Shown here: one piece after another, positions 42,239 through 51,929 of the stretch
Position numbering within the stretch: position 1 is the stretch's first letter
How the letters are laid out: each line of letters starts with the position of its first letter
Source: Gammaproteobacteria bacterium
GTDB taxonomy: Bacteria; Pseudomonadota; Gammaproteobacteria; SZUA-229
DNA length: 64,000 bases
NCBI GenBank assembly: GCA_026195255.1
Contig: JAPHSS010000015.1
Coordinates: 124,001-188,000, forward strand
Direction of reading: 5' to 3'
The notes under the pieces: generated by a model
What the model was told of the DNA's origin: nothing
What the model saw: the letters and a program-made list of their open reading frames with translations, nothing else
Database searches by the model: none
Position numbers and translations under genes: made by a program

Positions 42239-43279
42239 ATGCGTCCCGCACAATTATTATCAGTATTTAACACAGAATTTAATAGTACCGAAACCGGTCA
42301 CCATACTCCCGTTATGCTTTGGGGGCCTCCAGGTGTGGGTAAGTCACAAATGGTGCTTCAGGTGGCAGAAAAAAATAAGGTGCCTGTTATCGATATTCGT
42401 TTATCGCAAATGGAGCCCAGTGACTTACGTGGTATTCCCTTTAAAAACGGTGAGTCAGTTGAGTGGGCTGTGCCTTCAATGTTACCCAATGCACAAAGGC
42501 ATGGTGAAAAAGGTATTTTATTTTTAGATGAAATAACCTCTGCACCGCCTAGTGTTTCTGCAGCGGCGTATCAGTTAATACTTGATAGAAAACTCGGTAA
42601 TTACGAGGTGCCTGATGGCTGGGCGATTTTTGCCGCGGGTAATAGACAGGGTGATAGAGGTGTTACATATACAATGCCTGCCCCTTTAGCTAACCGGTTT
42701 TCACATTATGAAGTTGATGTGAATCTTGATGATTGGGTCGCCTGGGCCTGGGAGCATAATATTAATGAACGGGTAATCGGTTTTTTACGTTTCCGTCCAG
42801 ATTTATTATTTGATTTTGATCCATCACATAACCCGGTTGCATTTCCATCACCCCGCTCCTGGGAGTTTGCGCATAATGCGCTACATAAATTTGAAGATCA
42901 TCCCAATTTATTATTAGGTTCGTTACAGGCCTGTGTTGGTCCGGCTGCTGGCGTTGAGTTAAATGCCTTTATCGATAGTCTGGATCAAATGCCAGATCTG
43001 GATGCGATTATTGCAGGTGAAAAAGTAACTTCACCAAAAGAAATTGACTTGCAATATGCTGTTGCCGCTGCATTAGTTGGCCGCGCAATTAGAGTGAAAG
43101 GTGACGCAAATGCAACAGAAGTGTTAGGCAACATTTTGAAATATGCGAAAAACTTTCGGCAGAAAGAAATGGGTGTGATGATGGTATCAGACCTGCATCG
43201 TGCGATTGGTGAAGAGATATTTGCAGTGCCCGAGTTTGCAGACTGGGCAAATGACATCGCGGAACTTATGATCTATTAA
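42239..43279 (+). CDS. MoxR-family AAA+ ATPase
   Basis: 346 residues. Walker A GPPGVGKSQM (~29-38), Walker B GILFLDEITSA (~94-104), sensor region IFAAGNRQGDRG. MoxR proteins work with VWA-domain partners to mature or remodel enzyme complexes. The partner is the next gene (43487-44788). Longer than the RuBisCO activase CbbQ (about 265 residues), so not assigned as CbbQ. Confidence 0.9.
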   Translation: MRPAQLLSVFNTEFNSTETGHHTPVMLWGPPGVGKSQMVLQVAEKNKVPVIDIRLSQMEPSDLRGIPFKNGESVEWAVPSMLPNAQRHGEKGILFLDEITSAPPSVSAAAYQLILDRKLGNYEVPDGWAIFAAGNRQGDRGVTYTMPAPLANRFSHYEVDVNLDDWVAWAWEHNINERVIGFLRFRPDLLFDFDPSHNPVAFPSPRSWEFAHNALHKFEDHPNLLLGSLQACVGPAAGVELNAFIDSLDQMPDLDAIIAGEKVTSPKEIDLQYAVAAALVGRAIRVKGDANATEVLGNILKYAKNFRQKEMGVMMVSDLHRAIGEEIFAVPEFADWANDIAELMIY

Positions 43280-43304
43280 TGTTTATTAATCAAAAAAATG
43301 CACA

Positions 43305-43460
43305 GATAAAAGAAAACGCAAATGAACGCTAATAACCGCGAATGAACGCAAATAAAAGAAAAATAATGGCTCAATATGTTGTGTGCCTGTTTGATACAAG
43401 AAAAAAAATAGCGTGTTTTAGCGGTTATTTGCGTTTTTCGCGTTGTCTTTTTCTTTTTAA
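43305..43460. repeat. Inverted repeat family A copy 4
   Basis: Left arm AAAAGAAAACGCAAATGAACGC with further ACGCAAAT units; right arm GCGGTTATTTGCG...CTTTTTCTTTTT. The arms are imperfect. Between the MoxR ATPase and its partner gene. Confidence 0.75.
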
Positions 43461-43486
43461 TTTATCTCATTCCGTGATTAATCTAA

Positions 43487-44788
43487 ATGCCCATAGATCT
43501 TGATAAAAAACTAGCTACAGCCAGAACAAAACTTATCCTGGAAAAACCTTTCTTAGGTGCACTGGTTTTGCGTTTACCTATGGTGCGCGCAAAAGATGAC
43601 TGGTGTGATGCTACTTTTAGTAATGGTAAAAAACTTTATTATAACGAGCATTACATTGATGCGCTCACGCCTGATCAAACTCAATTTGTTTTAGCCCATG
43701 AAGCACTTCACTGTGCATTGTCGCATTTCGCGCGACGTCAAAATCGTGTTCAACACCGTTGGGATATGGCCTGTGACTTTGCCATAAATCCAATGCTTAT
43801 TAATGACGGTATGAAGCCGCCAGTTGATGTCAACTATTTACGTGAATACGATGGCATGACAGCAGAAGAAATTTATCCAATGCTGGAAGATAACGATAAT
43901 GATCAGGAGCGTGAGTTAGAGCAAAATTTAAACCCGGATTCAGATAATGAAAAAGATGATGACTCCGGTGGCAGCCCTGATCAACATGATCAAAAAGAAG
44001 GCCGTGATCAAAAACAGAAAAGTGATTCAAAAGGTCAGGGCGAAGAAGATGGCGGTGTCAGAGAAGATAATTCAGATAAAGGTGATGGCGCTGGTAAGAA
44101 ACAGCAAGGTCCACCGGAAGAAGGTGAGGGTGAGCCAGACCCTTTAACACCGCAGGAAATAGAATCATTAAGCCTGCAGTGGCAGCAACGCATGGCGAGT
44201 GCTGCGCAACAGGCAATACAGGCTGGCAAAATGGGCGGTTCTATGGCCCGTATGGTCGATCATTTGCTGCAACCGCGTTTACCCTGGCGGATGTTATTAT
44301 CCCGTTATATGACGATGGTGGCGCGTGATGATTATACCTATATGCGTCCATCATCCCGGCGTGGTGATCCGGCGGTTTATCCCAGTTTAAGAAGTGCGCA
44401 GTTAAATATTGTCGTTGCATTAGATATTAGTGGTTCGATTTCAAACAATGAAATAAATGAGTTTATGTCTGAAGTAGACTCAATAAAAGCGCAAATGCGA
44501 GCGCGCATTACCTTGCTGGTTTGTGATTCAAAGTTGGCAGATGGTTGCCCCTGGTTGTTTGAGCCATGGGATGAGTTTACAATGCCAAAGAAATTTAAAG
44601 GTGGTGGCGGAACCAGTTTTAAACCGGTGATGCAATGGGCAGAAGAACAGGATGAAGCACCAGGTTTGATCGTTTATTTCACCGATGCACAGGGTGAATT
44701 TCCAGAAAAAGAACCAGCTTTTCCAGTAGTATGGCTGGTCAAAGGTAAAACACCTGTTCCCTGGGGGCAGCGAGTTCAGCTAAACTAA
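43487..44788 (+). CDS. VWA-like / DUF2201 putative metallopeptidase, partner of MoxR
   Basis: 433 residues. N-terminal zinc-peptidase-like domain with HEALHCALSHFARR (HEXXH, ~66-70), a very acidic and Lys/Gln-rich linker (~140-215), and a C-terminal VWA-like domain with the metal-site motif ALDISGSIS (~308-316). This is the DUF2201 arrangement. Coupled with a MoxR ATPase it probably forms a chaperone machine; the client is unknown. Placed directly before a DsrS-like gene. Confidence 0.88.
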   Translation: MPIDLDKKLATARTKLILEKPFLGALVLRLPMVRAKDDWCDATFSNGKKLYYNEHYIDALTPDQTQFVLAHEALHCALSHFARRQNRVQHRWDMACDFAINPMLINDGMKPPVDVNYLREYDGMTAEEIYPMLEDNDNDQERELEQNLNPDSDNEKDDDSGGSPDQHDQKEGRDQKQKSDSKGQGEEDGGVREDNSDKGDGAGKKQQGPPEEGEGEPDPLTPQEIESLSLQWQQRMASAAQQAIQAGKMGGSMARMVDHLLQPRLPWRMLLSRYMTMVARDDYTYMRPSSRRGDPAVYPSLRSAQLNIVVALDISGSISNNEINEFMSEVDSIKAQMRARITLLVCDSKLADGCPWLFEPWDEFTMPKKFKGGGGTSFKPVMQWAEEQDEAPGLIVYFTDAQGEFPEKEPAFPVVWLVKGKTPVPWGQRVQLN

Positions 44789-44791
44789 AAC

Positions 44792-44898
44792 CAGTCTTAA
44801 GTCGTAAGTCTTGAGTCATAAGTTAACAGCTATCTTATCCTACGGGTGAGACACTACAGCTTTTGATTTTTTGACTTAAGACTTACGACTTACGACTT
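44792..44898. repeat. Family B inverted repeat copy 4
   Basis: Left arm with five AAGTC-like units at 7-nt spacing (44792-44824), right arm with four GACTT units (44873-44898). Lies between the VWA gene and the DsrS-like gene, 14 nt before the latter's start. Confidence 0.8.
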
Positions 44899-44912
44899 AA
44901 GATGATTTTTAT

Positions 44913-46025
44913 ATGGACCTTTCGCCAGAAGATAGTCTTCGTTTAAACGTATTACTCCATCAGGGTTTACAGGCCGTGCGTGTAGATGAATCACGTATGA
45001 TTGTTTATGCATTAACAGAACGGGGTGAAGCTAAAGTGCCCTTAAATGCTAACTGCCGGGATGATCAATATATTCGTAATGTGAAATCACTTTTATCATC
45101 TCATTCTTTAGGTTCACCTGGCGGTTACCCGGTTTATTTGAAACGCTGGACACGAATGGGCCAGGCAAAAGATAATAGCCTTCATCAATTATTAGTTTTG
45201 GGTGAAGAAGAAGCTGTAGTCGCGGTAGTGCATGCACCCGGTTTAACTAATGAATTAGCCAGACGAGCCTGGTGGTGCATGCCTACGTCGGATAATGCAC
45301 GTCGTATGTTAGAAAAAGAAGCGGTTGTTAAAGGTGATATGGGTCCCATATTATCTGAGTTCCTGATTGAGCATTTACCTTTCGAAGAAGATGCACTGGC
45401 GATGATTGATAGTGTTAGAGCGTCGTTACAATTTGGTCTGGTATCCACTGAACAAAAAGAAAAATTATGGACAAAAGCCAAAATGAAGGGGGCTTACTTT
45501 GTTGGTTTTTTACAGGCCATGCCTGATGATTTGCCCGGTGATGCAAGGAAAAACCCAAATTACGATAAGTTTAATGAAAAACTTACAAAGTTAATAAAGC
45601 AGGGTAATCCACCCGCATTGCTTTTGTTGAGAGTGTTGTCTGCAGCAGGTCAAAATTATTTAAATGCTATTGATGCAGCATTAAAAAGACCCAGTGACCA
45701 GAATGTTATTGTTGCTTTATTTATGACAATAGAAAACTATTTTAAAGATATTTGTCCCGGGTTTCAGAATAGGCGGGATATTGATTTATTAAAAGATGAA
45801 GCATTAACAAAGTGTCAGTCATGTGATGAGCAGTTAGCTGAGTTGAAATTGTTAATACCTGAGGCAGAACCTTATTTAAATGCAATGATGGTTTTGTCTG
45901 GTTATTGTGAAGAGTTGACTTTTCCGGTGTTTGGGCAAACGGATGCTATAGGCTCTGTTATGCGTAAACGTGTTAAACATTTAACTGATCCGATAAAAGA
46001 GCAAACAAAAATATTAAGAAGTTAA
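44913..46025 (+). CDS. dsrS: DsrS-like sulfur-oxidation protein
   Basis: 370 residues, soluble, helical. The N-terminal third (MDLSPEDSLRLNVLL, REDQYI-like, LLSSHSLGSPGGYPVYLKRWTRMGQ, LLVLGEEEAVVAVVHAPGLT) is what I remember as sulfur reduction protein DsrS. In Allochromatium dsrS is the last gene of the dsr operon and encodes a cytosolic protein of unclear function. Here it lies 13 kb from dsrA, after a MoxR/VWA pair. The name is given from memory of the family; no catalytic motif is visible. Confidence 0.6.
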   Translation: MDLSPEDSLRLNVLLHQGLQAVRVDESRMIVYALTERGEAKVPLNANCRDDQYIRNVKSLLSSHSLGSPGGYPVYLKRWTRMGQAKDNSLHQLLVLGEEEAVVAVVHAPGLTNELARRAWWCMPTSDNARRMLEKEAVVKGDMGPILSEFLIEHLPFEEDALAMIDSVRASLQFGLVSTEQKEKLWTKAKMKGAYFVGFLQAMPDDLPGDARKNPNYDKFNEKLTKLIKQGNPPALLLLRVLSAAGQNYLNAIDAALKRPSDQNVIVALFMTIENYFKDICPGFQNRRDIDLLKDEALTKCQSCDEQLAELKLLIPEAEPYLNAMMVLSGYCEELTFPVFGQTDAIGSVMRKRVKHLTDPIKEQTKILRS

Positions 46026-46087
46026 ATCTTATAATTAGTTGTTTGTTTCTTAAACTCAATAGTTTTAATTATTTGGCTAAATAAAAT

Positions 46088-46627
46088 ATGCCGTCATTAT
46101 ATATAACAAAAATTCATATTACTCTACAGGTTAAGGTGCCGAATGAATTACTTGAGAGGCATTTGCCTTCATCAGCAGAAGTAGTAGGCGAGGCATTAAC
46201 TGAGCAGGTAATACAGGCAGTAAAGAAACATAAGTTAAGTTATTTTCCTGCCCTGGATTTTTTAGAAAAACAGGGTGATATAGAAGAAGACCTACTTGAA
46301 GCCGTAGAAACTATTTCCTGGTTCGCATGTAAATTCGTGCGTGAGGAAGTTAACAAAAAACTTAGAGCCTTTTTTTCAGATTTAAGTTTTCAGTCGGTTA
46401 AATGTACATCATATGCTATGCCCAGTGTACGAGCTAAACAGATAAACGCCTGGAATGAACTGGTTGAGCACTATACGCCAAATACAGTGAAGCTGGATGT
46501 GGTTGCCAGTATATTAAAAAAAGAAGAAAATCCCAAAGGTTTAGAAAACTGGTCAAAGCAGTTATTCAGGCGAAATCTTGAGGACTCTTTTGATCAGTTT
46601 GAGATTATCCAAACAGCTGTACTATAA
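46088..46627 (+). CDS. Hypothetical protein, 179 residues
   Basis: Soluble, mostly helical (LYITKIHITLQVKVPNELLERHLP at the N-terminus in part). No motif recognised. Sixty-two nt after the DsrS-like gene on the same strand and possibly in the same transcript. ATG at 46088; ribosome site weak. Confidence 0.65.
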   Translation: MPSLYITKIHITLQVKVPNELLERHLPSSAEVVGEALTEQVIQAVKKHKLSYFPALDFLEKQGDIEEDLLEAVETISWFACKFVREEVNKKLRAFFSDLSFQSVKCTSYAMPSVRAKQINAWNELVEHYTPNTVKLDVVASILKKEENPKGLENWSKQLFRRNLEDSFDQFEIIQTAVL

Positions 46628-46770
46628 AAAATCTTAGATCATTCAATGTCGTGTTTACCTATATGGGTAGCTGAAAACATTCATATGTGACTAAAACACA
46701 AAAATTAATATTAAAATAAAGTGTTCGCTAAATAACAGTTCATTTTTTAAATTGTTGAGTAGAACGGTGG

Positions 46771-47520
46771 TTATGCTTCTTCTTTTTCTTTAACATTTGT
46801 TACCAGTACCTGTTCTAGTGATAAGCCTGTCATGCCATGAATGCTTCGCCATAAATAATAAAATATCGCTAACATCATCAACATAGATGGGATCGCTATC
46901 ATAGGGTAACTGAGTAAAGTCATCTGCCCGAGTTCTTCATTAAACGCGGTACTTCCTGTTGGGCTGGTGACAAGCCACCTGGCGAGTATGTAATTCATAA
47001 AAGATGAAAAGAAAAACGAGCCACTTAAAAGGTAAGTGGCAGTTTGTAGTTTGCATTGAAACGTTTCACTTGTTCCCCGGTCTTCCAGCTTTTGATTAAT
47101 TTTATCGATGTTTAAAATGCTAGCGTTAAAAAGCAGTGTTCTGATTAAAGGGTATGGTGTATAGGTTGATAGCAGTATAGCTAAGCCAATTATACCGGGT
47201 ACAGCGGCTTCTTTTATTGCCAGCCACTGTGTATCAAGCTGCAGCAGACCAATGCCGCCTGTTAACACCACACTTATAATACCAAGCAGTGCAATGAAAT
47301 TAAATTTTCTGTATTTGAACAGCTCGAATAAACCCAGTGATAGAGGTAATGCCAATGCCAGTATTAACGCATTGACTGAGCCAAGGTGGTCATCGCCACT
47401 AAATTTCATGAGTATTACTGACGGTATGACAATACTTACCAGCAGGTCAATCAATGGGTTCTGTTTGTTACGCTCAGATGGTTGTATCGTTGTGTTTGCG
47501 TTATTCATAAATTCTTTCAT
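46771..47520 (-). CDS. VC0807-family integral membrane protein
   Basis: 249 residues, about six transmembrane helices (LLVSIVIPSVILMKF, LILALALPLSLGLFELFKYRK, IALLGIISVVLTGGIGLL, VPGIIGLAILLSTYTPYPLIRTLLFN, and two more). Resembles the VC0807 family of small membrane proteins. No function known. A second ATG at 47508 is possible. Convergent with 46088. Confidence 0.75.
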   Translation of the reverse strand: MKEFMNNANTTIQPSERNKQNPLIDLLVSIVIPSVILMKFSGDDHLGSVNALILALALPLSLGLFELFKYRKFNFIALLGIISVVLTGGIGLLQLDTQWLAIKEAAVPGIIGLAILLSTYTPYPLIRTLLFNASILNIDKINQKLEDRGTSETFQCKLQTATYLLSGSFFFSSFMNYILARWLVTSPTGSTAFNEELGQMTLLSYPMIAIPSMLMMLAIFYYLWRSIHGMTGLSLEQVLVTNVKEKEEA

Positions 47521-47692
47521 GTCTAGTAATGCAAGTAATGTTAATTATACGTTCGAGTTTTTGCTATATCCACAGTTTGTGACAGCTGATGTTACTTAAT
47601 ATTTAAATTGAGGATATTGATATAGGACAGTTGACTCAGGTGAGCGTTCCACACGTATCTTTTTAATGAAATATAGCTTTATTGAGCTGTAT

Positions 47693-47887
47693 TTAATTAA
47701 TCAAATATTTTTCGTCTTTTTCACCATAGGGGTCCTGCTCATAAAACACACCACAGTGTCGGGCAGAATTTTCCAGAAAATATGACACACTGAGGTCATA
47801 GAGGTTAACACCCAGGTAGTCCTGAAACAGTCTTTCTTCAATACTATGTTCACTGTCAGTGGCTATCAGGCCTTTTTTATCAATCAT
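47693..47887 (-). CDS. Small hypothetical protein divergent from suf
   Basis: 64 residues, acidic, soluble (HSIEERLFQDYLGVNLYDLSVSYF in part; HCGVFYEQDPYGEKDE tail). The start ATG at 47887 follows GGAGA with 8-nt spacing; the longer frame from 47935 lacks a site. The IscR-like palindrome at 47958-47982 is 71 nt upstream, so the gene may be controlled with suf. Not recognised. Confidence 0.55.
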   Translation of the reverse strand: MIDKKGLIATDSEHSIEERLFQDYLGVNLYDLSVSYFLENSARHCGVFYEQDPYGEKDEKYLIN

Positions 47888-47957
47888 ACTAATGTCTCCA
47901 GTGGCTATTATGCTTATTGAATTAAATAATTTCACTTAAATAACCGGTTATTAAATA

Positions 47958-47982
47958 ATACCTGAGTAGTTTACTAGGTTAT
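47958..47982. promoter_or_regulatory. IscR type-1-like site, proximal to the divergent small gene
   Basis: The 25-nt palindrome ATACCTGAGTA...TACTAGGTTAT matches about 19 positions of the E. coli IscR type-1 consensus (ATASYYGACT...AGTCRRSTAT), with GAGT/ACTA in place of GACT/AGTC. Between the suf operon and the divergent small gene. Confidence 0.55.
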
Positions 47983-48337
47983 TTAGTATATAGATATTGA
48001 AGGTAAATTAAACACAATTTTACTACGGGTATTGTTCGAACTGGAAATATATCAGCGCAGGTCAGTTGTCGTGGCATAGGTCGAATATTCTATAGGTGCC
48101 GTTCGAATATAAAGACAGTAGTCAAAAAAGGTATAAAAAACAACAGAGTATGAATATTATTTAGCATCATTGCTATTTTGATTCGGCTCATAGTTTTATT
48201 AACTCATAGGCTCACTGGGTGTTTATCAAGTGTCTCGTGAGGATATCAAAATGGAGTTTGAATAATAACCTGGTAATTTAGTCGGGAATACACCTACAAA
48301 TAAAGGCGTTGAAACTCTTTCATAAAAAGCATATAAA

Positions 48338-48362
48338 ATACTTGAGTAATTTACTCAGGTAT
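48338..48362. promoter_or_regulatory. IscR type-1-like site before sufB
   Basis: ATACTTGAGTA-ATT-TACTCAGGTAT, close to perfectly symmetric, matches about 23 of 25 positions of the IscR type-1 consensus; the only differences are the symmetric C-to-G changes in GACT/AGTC. Ends 21 nt before the sufB ATG. The rest of the 47888-48383 gap has no gene. Confidence 0.7.
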
Positions 48363-48383
48363 TATTGCCAGAGGATGCAGAGT

Positions 48384-49832
48384 ATGAGCGCTCCACCTAA
48401 AGAAATTGAAAAACTCATTGATAGTGGTTATGAGCATGGTTTTATAACCAATATTGAATCAGACACAGTTCCGCCGGGGCTTAATGAAGATGTCATAAGG
48501 CTGATTTCTTCGAAAAAGAATGAACCCGAGTGGATGCTGGAGAAGCGACTAGCGGCTTATAAAAAGTGGCTTGGCATGACGCCGCCAAACTGGGCAAAGC
48601 TGGATATAGAGCCAATTGATTTTCAGGCGATATCCTATTATTCCGCGCCCAAAGATTTTTCTGATGGGCCGCAAAGTCTGGATGAGATTGACCCTGAAAT
48701 ACGCGATACCTATAACAAACTGGGTATTCCTATTGAAGAGCAAATGGCACTCGCAGGCATTGCGGTTGATGCTGTGTTCGATAGTGTATCGGTTGCCACC
48801 ACATTCCGAGAAAAGCTGGCGGATGCCGGTGTGATTTTCTGTTCTATGTCAGAAGCCGTGCAGGATTATCCCGAGCTGGTAAAAAAATATATGGGTACAG
48901 TTGTGCCCGATAGTGATAACTTTTTTGCCTGCCTGAATGCAGCGGTATTTACCGATGGTACCTTCGTTTATATACCTGATGGTGTGCGATGCCCTATGGA
49001 GTTATCAACCTACTTCAGAATTAACGAAGCCAACACCGGTCAGTTTGAGCGAACGCTGATTGTTGCTGAAGATAATAGCCATGTGAGTTATCTGGAAGGA
49101 TGTACCGCGCCGATGCGTGATGAGAATCAGCTGCATGCGGCGGTGGTTGAACTGGTGGCGAAAAAAGATGCCAAAATAAAATATTCTACGGTGCAGAACT
49201 GGTATCCCGGTGATGCGCAAGGCAAGGGTGGCATTTATAACTTTGTGACCAAACGAGGTATCTGCCTGGGAGAACGCTCACATATTTCATGGACTCAGGT
49301 AGAAACCGGTTCGGCGATTACCTGGAAATACCCCAGTTGTATTTTGACAGGTAAAGACTCGATTGGTGAATTTTATTCGGTTGCGGTTAGCCGTGGCAAA
49401 CAGCAGGCCGATACTGGCACCAAAATGATTCATATTGGTGAAAACAGCAGGAGTACGATTATTGCTAAAGGCATTTCTGCAGGTCAGGGCCAGAATACCT
49501 ATCGTGGCCTGGTGAAAGTGATGCCGCGCGGAGAAAATGCGCGAAATTATAGTCAGTGTGATTCATTACTGATTGGTGATAAGTGCGGTGCACATACTTT
49601 TCCCTATATCGAGGTCGCTAACCCCACAGCAAAAGTTGAGCATGAGGCGAGCACATCAAAAATTGGAGAGGACCAGTTGTTCTACTGTCAGCAACGCGGG
49701 CTTTCTGAAGAAGATGCTGTATCCATGATCGTGAATGGTTTCTGTAAGGAAGTGTTTAACGAGTTGCCGATGGAATTTGCGGTTGAAGCAAGAAAGTTAC
49801 TTAATGTCACCCTTGAAGGGGCCGTTGGATAA
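48384..49832 (+). CDS. sufB: Fe-S cluster assembly scaffold SufB
   Basis: 482 residues. SufB scaffold with the long beta-helix ([41 protein letters not shown], ..., [20 protein letters not shown]). With SufC and SufD it builds [4Fe-4S] clusters. Start at ATG 48384, nine bases after GAGG; the frame is open further upstream but without a site. First gene of the suf operon, downstream of IscR-like palindromes. Confidence 0.96.
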   Translation: MSAPPKEIEKLIDSGYEHGFITNIESDTVPPGLNEDVIRLISSKKNEPEWMLEKRLAAYKKWLGMTPPNWAKLDIEPIDFQAISYYSAPKDFSDGPQSLDEIDPEIRDTYNKLGIPIEEQMALAGIAVDAVFDSVSVATTFREKLADAGVIFCSMSEAVQDYPELVKKYMGTVVPDSDNFFACLNAAVFTDGTFVYIPDGVRCPMELSTYFRINEANTGQFERTLIVAEDNSHVSYLEGCTAPMRDENQLHAAVVELVAKKDAKIKYSTVQNWYPGDAQGKGGIYNFVTKRGICLGERSHISWTQVETGSAITWKYPSCILTGKDSIGEFYSVAVSRGKQQADTGTKMIHIGENSRSTIIAKGISAGQGQNTYRGLVKVMPRGENARNYSQCDSLLIGDKCGAHTFPYIEVANPTAKVEHEASTSKIGEDQLFYCQQRGLSEEDAVSMIVNGFCKEVFNELPMEFAVEARKLLNVTLEGAVG

Positions 49833-49848
49833 ACGAGAGGCTGGAAAA

Positions 49849-50601
49849 ATGTTATCAATAAAAGATTTATATGCAGAAGTGCAAGGCAAACAAATACTCA
49901 AGGGATTAAACCTGAATGTTAATGCAGGAGAAGTGCATGCCATTATGGGGCCTAATGGTGCGGGTAAAAGTACCCTGGCGCATATTCTCTCTGGTCGTGA
50001 AGGTTATAGTGTGACAAGTGGTCAGGTGAATTTTGAAAATGAAAACTTGCTTGATCTGGCTATCGAGGAACGTGCCCACAAAGGAATCTTTCTCGCGATG
50101 CAATATCCGGTTGAGTTACCCGGTGTAAACAATATGGTTTTCCTTAAAGAATCACTGAACGCTATCCGTTTGGCAAGAGGTGAAAAAGAGCTGGATTCAA
50201 TAGCCTTTATGAAACTTGTAAAACAAACAGCGGCGATGGTTAATCTGGAAGAAAAACTGTTAAAGCGGGATGTGAACAGCGGATTTTCCGGGGGTGAAAA
50301 GAAACGTAACGAGATACTGCAGATGGCGTTGTTAGAACCCAGGCTGGCGATACTCGACGAAACCGATTCCGGGCTCGATATTGATGCCCTGCGAATTGTT
50401 GCTGAAGGGGTAAATGCCTTACGTAATGAAAATCGTGCCATGATAGTGGTAACGCATTACCAGCGTTTGCTTGATTATATTGAACCTGATTTTGTACATG
50501 TTCTGGCAGATGGACAGATTGTTAAATCTGGTGACAAGAGTTTGGCGCTGGAGCTCGAAGAAAAAGGTTATAACTGGTTGAAACCTGAGGTGGCTGCATG
50601 A
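49849..50601 (+). CDS. sufC: SufC ATPase
   Basis: 250 residues, ABC-type ATPase. Walker A GPNGAGKST (~34-42), signature FSGGEKKRNEILQ (~150), Walker B LAILDETDSGLD (~168-179). Soluble partner of SufB and SufD that drives cluster assembly. ATG 49849 follows GAGAGG. Overlaps sufD by 4 nt. Confidence 0.96.
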   Translation: MLSIKDLYAEVQGKQILKGLNLNVNAGEVHAIMGPNGAGKSTLAHILSGREGYSVTSGQVNFENENLLDLAIEERAHKGIFLAMQYPVELPGVNNMVFLKESLNAIRLARGEKELDSIAFMKLVKQTAAMVNLEEKLLKRDVNSGFSGGEKKRNEILQMALLEPRLAILDETDSGLDIDALRIVAEGVNALRNENRAMIVVTHYQRLLDYIEPDFVHVLADGQIVKSGDKSLALELEEKGYNWLKPEVAA

Positions 50602-51920
50602 ACACGCAAACAAATCTCGCAGAACAGTGGTTAAAGCAGATTGTCGACAAGGCTGTAAAAGATCCTGATTCTGAGCAGGCTGAATGGTTTGAAAAAATGC
50701 GCACAAATGCGCAACATCAGTTACAGGATTATATTACGCCGAACCGCAAACAGGAGCTGTGGAAATATTCAAATATCGATAGTCTGTTTAAAAATCAGTA
50801 CTCACCTGTTGATGAAGCGTTGCTGGCTATTTCGCAGCTGGATATCGAAGAACATTTTATTACGGATATAGATACCTACCGTCTGGTATTAACTAACGGA
50901 CGTTTTGTGCCTCATCTTTCGAATATTCAGAACTTGCCACAGGGGGTAAAACTTGGTGGTTTGCGTGATACGCTAAAAACAGATGCGCAGAGTATGGCGG
51001 GCTGGTTTGGTCATGCCGCAAGCCATTATCAACATGTTTTTTCTGCGCTGAATACGGCGCTGATAAATGATGGCCTGTTTTTGAAAATAGAAGATGGCAT
51101 TAAACTCGAAAAACCGATAGAGGTGATTAATATCAGTTTGAGTGTTGATGAGCCGCTGCTAATTCAACCAAGAAATTTATGTGTGCTTGGCAAGGCTGCT
51201 TCTGCAACTCTTATAGAGCGTTACATTAGCACTGGTGATTCACATTACCTGAATAATAATTTGACTGAACTGGTGCTCGAAGAAAATGCCAGTCTGTTAC
51301 ATTACCGTCTGCAGGAAGAGAGCTCAACGGCTTATCATCTGGGCAGTGTGTTTCTCTCACAACATGCATCCAGTGTGTATAACAATACCAGCATTTCATT
51401 AGGTGGTGCATGGTCGAGAACTGAATTTAATGTTGAGTTTAAAGCGGAATTTGCAGCCTGTCATTTGAATGGTTTATATATGGTAGGTGATGACCAGACG
51501 CAGGATTTTCACCTGAATATTCGTCACGATGTGGCAAACTGTTCAAGCACTGAAAACTTTAAGGGCATATTGTATGGTAAAGGCAGGGCAATATTTGATG
51601 GGTTGATTTATGTTGCAAAAGACGCACAGAAAACAGAAGCACATCTGTCAAATAAAAATCTCATGTTAAGTCGTCAGGCAGAAATTGACTCCAAGCCGCA
51701 ACTTGAAATTTATGCAGATGATGTCAAATGTAGTCATGGTACAAGTATCGGGCAATTAGAGCCTGAACAGATTTTTTATCTGCGCTCAAGGGGTATTAGT
51801 GAACAGGTGGCGAAAAAGATGTTATGCCTGGGTTTTGCCGGTGAAATCATTAATCACATTAATATAAAGTGTATACAGGAAGCCCTTAACAAGGCTGTGA
51901 AAAAATACATTACAAGTTGA
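50598..51920 (+). CDS. sufD: SufD, scaffold partner
   Basis: 440 residues, SufB paralogue: N-terminal helical region (WFEKMRTNAQHQLQ), beta-helix, C-terminal KCSHGTSIGQLEPEQIFYLRSRGI, with the conserved His of SufD. Forms SufBC2D. Coupled to sufC by ATGA overlap. Confidence 0.95.
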   Translation: MNTQTNLAEQWLKQIVDKAVKDPDSEQAEWFEKMRTNAQHQLQDYITPNRKQELWKYSNIDSLFKNQYSPVDEALLAISQLDIEEHFITDIDTYRLVLTNGRFVPHLSNIQNLPQGVKLGGLRDTLKTDAQSMAGWFGHAASHYQHVFSALNTALINDGLFLKIEDGIKLEKPIEVINISLSVDEPLLIQPRNLCVLGKAASATLIERYISTGDSHYLNNNLTELVLEENASLLHYRLQEESSTAYHLGSVFLSQHASSVYNNTSISLGGAWSRTEFNVEFKAEFAACHLNGLYMVGDDQTQDFHLNIRHDVANCSSTENFKGILYGKGRAIFDGLIYVAKDAQKTEAHLSNKNLMLSRQAEIDSKPQLEIYADDVKCSHGTSIGQLEPEQIFYLRSRGISEQVAKKMLCLGFAGEIINHINIKCIQEALNKAVKKYITS

Positions 51921-51929
51921 GAGTGAGAC

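Noticed and set aside
42239-44788. CbbQ/CbbO RuBisCO activase pair
   Set aside because: The ATPase is too long for CbbQ and the partner has a DUF2201 HEXXH domain instead of the CbbO layout; only an analogy is drawn.
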